A stretch of DNA of 6,886 bases from Spirochaetaceae bacterium. GTDB taxonomy: Bacteria > Spirochaetota > Spirochaetia > Treponematales > Breznakiellaceae. A program made the position numbers and the translations under genes. The notes below the pieces were generated by a model. The model saw only the letters and a list, made by a program, of their open reading frames with translations. It was not told the DNA's origin and ran no database searches. This document shows, piece by piece, positions 5,944-6,886 of the stretch (the first letter of the stretch is position 1; each line of letters begins with the position of its first letter). The stretch lies in assembly GCA_031280705.1 (NCBI GenBank), contig JAITGJ010000281.1, forward strand, positions 1-6,886, in the 5' to 3' direction.

Positions 5944-6886
5944 TTACTCCGGCATGGCGACCAGGAGCGCGCCGCTTTTCGCGTCCCGCCGCGCTTCCCC
6001 CGTTTCCGGGCGGGGAACCGTAACAAGCGCCCCCGATGGAAGGTTTTCCATCGTTTTTCGGGACCCGGTAACCAGCGCCGCGCCCGCCGTTTCTTCCCCG
6101 TGTCCGCTCCCGCCGGGTACGGCCGCAAAACACCCGTAACGCCCATAGGTCCGCCCGCCGGTGAGCGGAAAACTGTCCGACAGTATCCGTACCGTTATGG
6201 ACGGCCGCGCCGGGAGCGGGACGGCAGGATGTTCCGCCGGAACGTTTTTTCCGCCCGCGAAGAGAAAACTCAGCGCCGCCCGTTCTTTGGGAAGGCCCGC
6301 GCGCCGGGAAAAACGGAGCAGGCTTTCCGGCGCGGAGGATGTGTCAAATACAAAGTGGCACCATTTTCGTTTTTCACCGCGGCCCCTTCCGCGCGCCGCG
6401 CCGTATCCGCCGGGAAACGGGCAGACGCCGTTATGCGGACAGGGGGCAAGCGCCCGGTACCCCCGCCCAATGAGCGCCGCGCGCGTTTCGGCAAGAAACG
6501 CCGCGTTCCGGGGAATTCCCGGCTCCGCGAGAAAAATAACCGCGCCCTCTTTGGCGAGGGAAGCGAGAAAGCGCCCTTCCCTTTCCGCGCGGCGTTTTAT
6601 CGCCGCTCCGTCATGCCTTTCATCTTCCTCGTTCAACACATTAACCGCGCACACGAGGGCCTCGCCGGAAGGACGGACCGCGTGGAAATCGCCCCGCTCT
6701 TTTTGTATCGTCCACGCCGTCTCAGGCAACGCCGCTTTTGCAGGCGACGCCGCTTTTGCAGGCGACGCCGCTTTTGCAGGCGACGCCGCGTTTGCAGGCG
6801 ACGCCGCTTTTGCTAGCGACGCCGGGCCGCGGACCGGAATGGCGCCGCCTGCTCGTCCGGCGTCGCCGGACCGTCCGGCGAAAAGT
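5944..6886 (-). CDS. Rsm22/METTL17-like small-ribosomal-subunit methyltransferase-family protein (5' partial)
   Basis: The minus frame is open from the right edge to a TAA at 5944-5946, leaving 313 codons, and the N-terminus lies outside. Recognisable Rsm22 blocks run in order: VCAVNVLNEE (usual 'VLNEL' strand after the SAM fold), IFLAEPGIPRNAAFL, APCPHNGVCPFP, KWCHFVFD and VRILSDSFPLTGGRTYGRYGC. Four cysteines, coded at 6439-6441, 6421-6423, 6358-6360 and 6130-6132, match the spacing of the Cys quartet that binds a [4Fe-4S] cluster in METTL17/Rsm22. The family acts in small-subunit ribosome assembly; methyl transfer by the bacterial members is not well proven. The SAM-binding Gly motif would lie upstream and cannot be checked. 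Upstream of the VLNEE block sits a repetitive SPAKAA linker (6723-6824). A TTG at 6727-6729 is in frame but is a mutated repeat codon, not a start. It converges on the regulator gene and is not in an operon with it. Confidence 0.8.
   Translation of the reverse strand, partial: LFAGRSGDAGRAGGAIPVRGPASLAKAASPANAASPAKAASPAKAASPAKAALPETAWTIQKERGDFHAVRPSGEALVCAVNVLNEEDERHDGAAIKRRAEREGRFLASLAKEGAVIFLAEPGIPRNAAFLAETRAALIGRGYRALAPCPHNGVCPFPGGYGAARGRGRGEKRKWCHFVFDTSSAPESLLRFSRRAGLPKERAALSFLFAGGKNVPAEHPAVPLPARPSITVRILSDSFPLTGGRTYGRYGCFAAVPGGSGHGEETAGAALVTGSRKTMENLPSGALVTVPRPETGEARRDAKSGALLVAMPE
6723..6824 (-). repeat. 18-bp in-frame tandem repeat encoding SPAKAA units
   Basis: On the plus strand the unit caggcgacgccgcttttg is repeated head-to-tail at 6723-6740, 6741-6758, 6759-6776, 6777-6794 and 6795-6812, with a degenerate sixth start at 6813-6824. 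Units 2, 3 and 5 are identical, unit 1 has one change (g to a at 6728) and unit 4 one change (t to g at 6790). On the minus strand, in the frame of the methyltransferase-like gene, each unit reads Ser-Pro-Ala-Lys-Ala-Ala; the changes give Leu for Ser and Asn for Lys. The near-identity suggests recent slipped-strand expansion, and the 18-bp period keeps the frame whatever the copy number. Confidence 0.9.

Noticed and set aside
5926..6816. Plus-strand 296-codon frame ending in Cys-Arg-Arg-Arg-Arg repeats
   Set aside because: It is antisense to the Rsm22-like gene. The CRRRRF array is the complementary reading of the SPAKAA repeat, and the product is extremely Arg-rich with no domain.
6723..6824. 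CRISPR array
   Set aside because: The 18-bp units are directly contiguous with no spacers, are too short, and lie in frame within a coding region.

Overview
This window is GC-rich, densely coded bacterial DNA made mostly of housekeeping and signalling genes. Three things suggest an anaerobic, host-associated spirochaete of the Treponema type, possibly a gut symbiont: an aldo/keto reductase with two ferredoxin-like cluster motifs, a REC-GAF-HD-GYP response regulator of a style common in Treponema, and the C-terminal tail of the first, truncated protein. The assignment is an inference from protein style. No 16S or other decisive marker is present.

Layout. Positions 1-119 hold the C-terminus of an unrecognised protein. 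Positions 120-355 hold a row of hairpins (173-190, 206-235, 236-267), then a good sigma-70-type promoter (275-303), a short leader hairpin (314-332) and a strong ribosome binding site. Four plus-strand genes follow: an iron-sulfur aldo/keto reductase (356-1516), purH (1577-3190), an RluA-family pseudouridine synthase (3360-4166) and a REC-GAF-HD-GYP regulator (4264-5919). The purH-to-pseudouridine-synthase gap (3191-3359) contains a 13-bp inverted repeat whose right arm is duplicated by a 15-bp tandem repeat. From 5944 to the right edge, on the minus strand and tail-to-tail with the regulator, lies the C-terminal part of an Rsm22/METTL17-like methyltransferase. It carries an 18-bp in-frame tandem repeat encoding Ser-Pro-Ala-Lys-Ala-Ala units.

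How the genes relate. The reductase and purH are 60 nt apart and probably share the promoter at 275-303. The pseudouridine synthase and the Rsm22-like protein both act on RNA or the ribosome but lie on opposite strands, so they are not one operon. The regulator probably lowers cyclic di-GMP in response to an unknown histidine kinase and a GAF ligand. I see no obviously new multi-gene system. The most unusual signals are the hairpin/promoter region at 173-351, the switching-type inverted repeat at 3273-3340, and the hexapeptide repeat inserted into the Rsm22-like protein.
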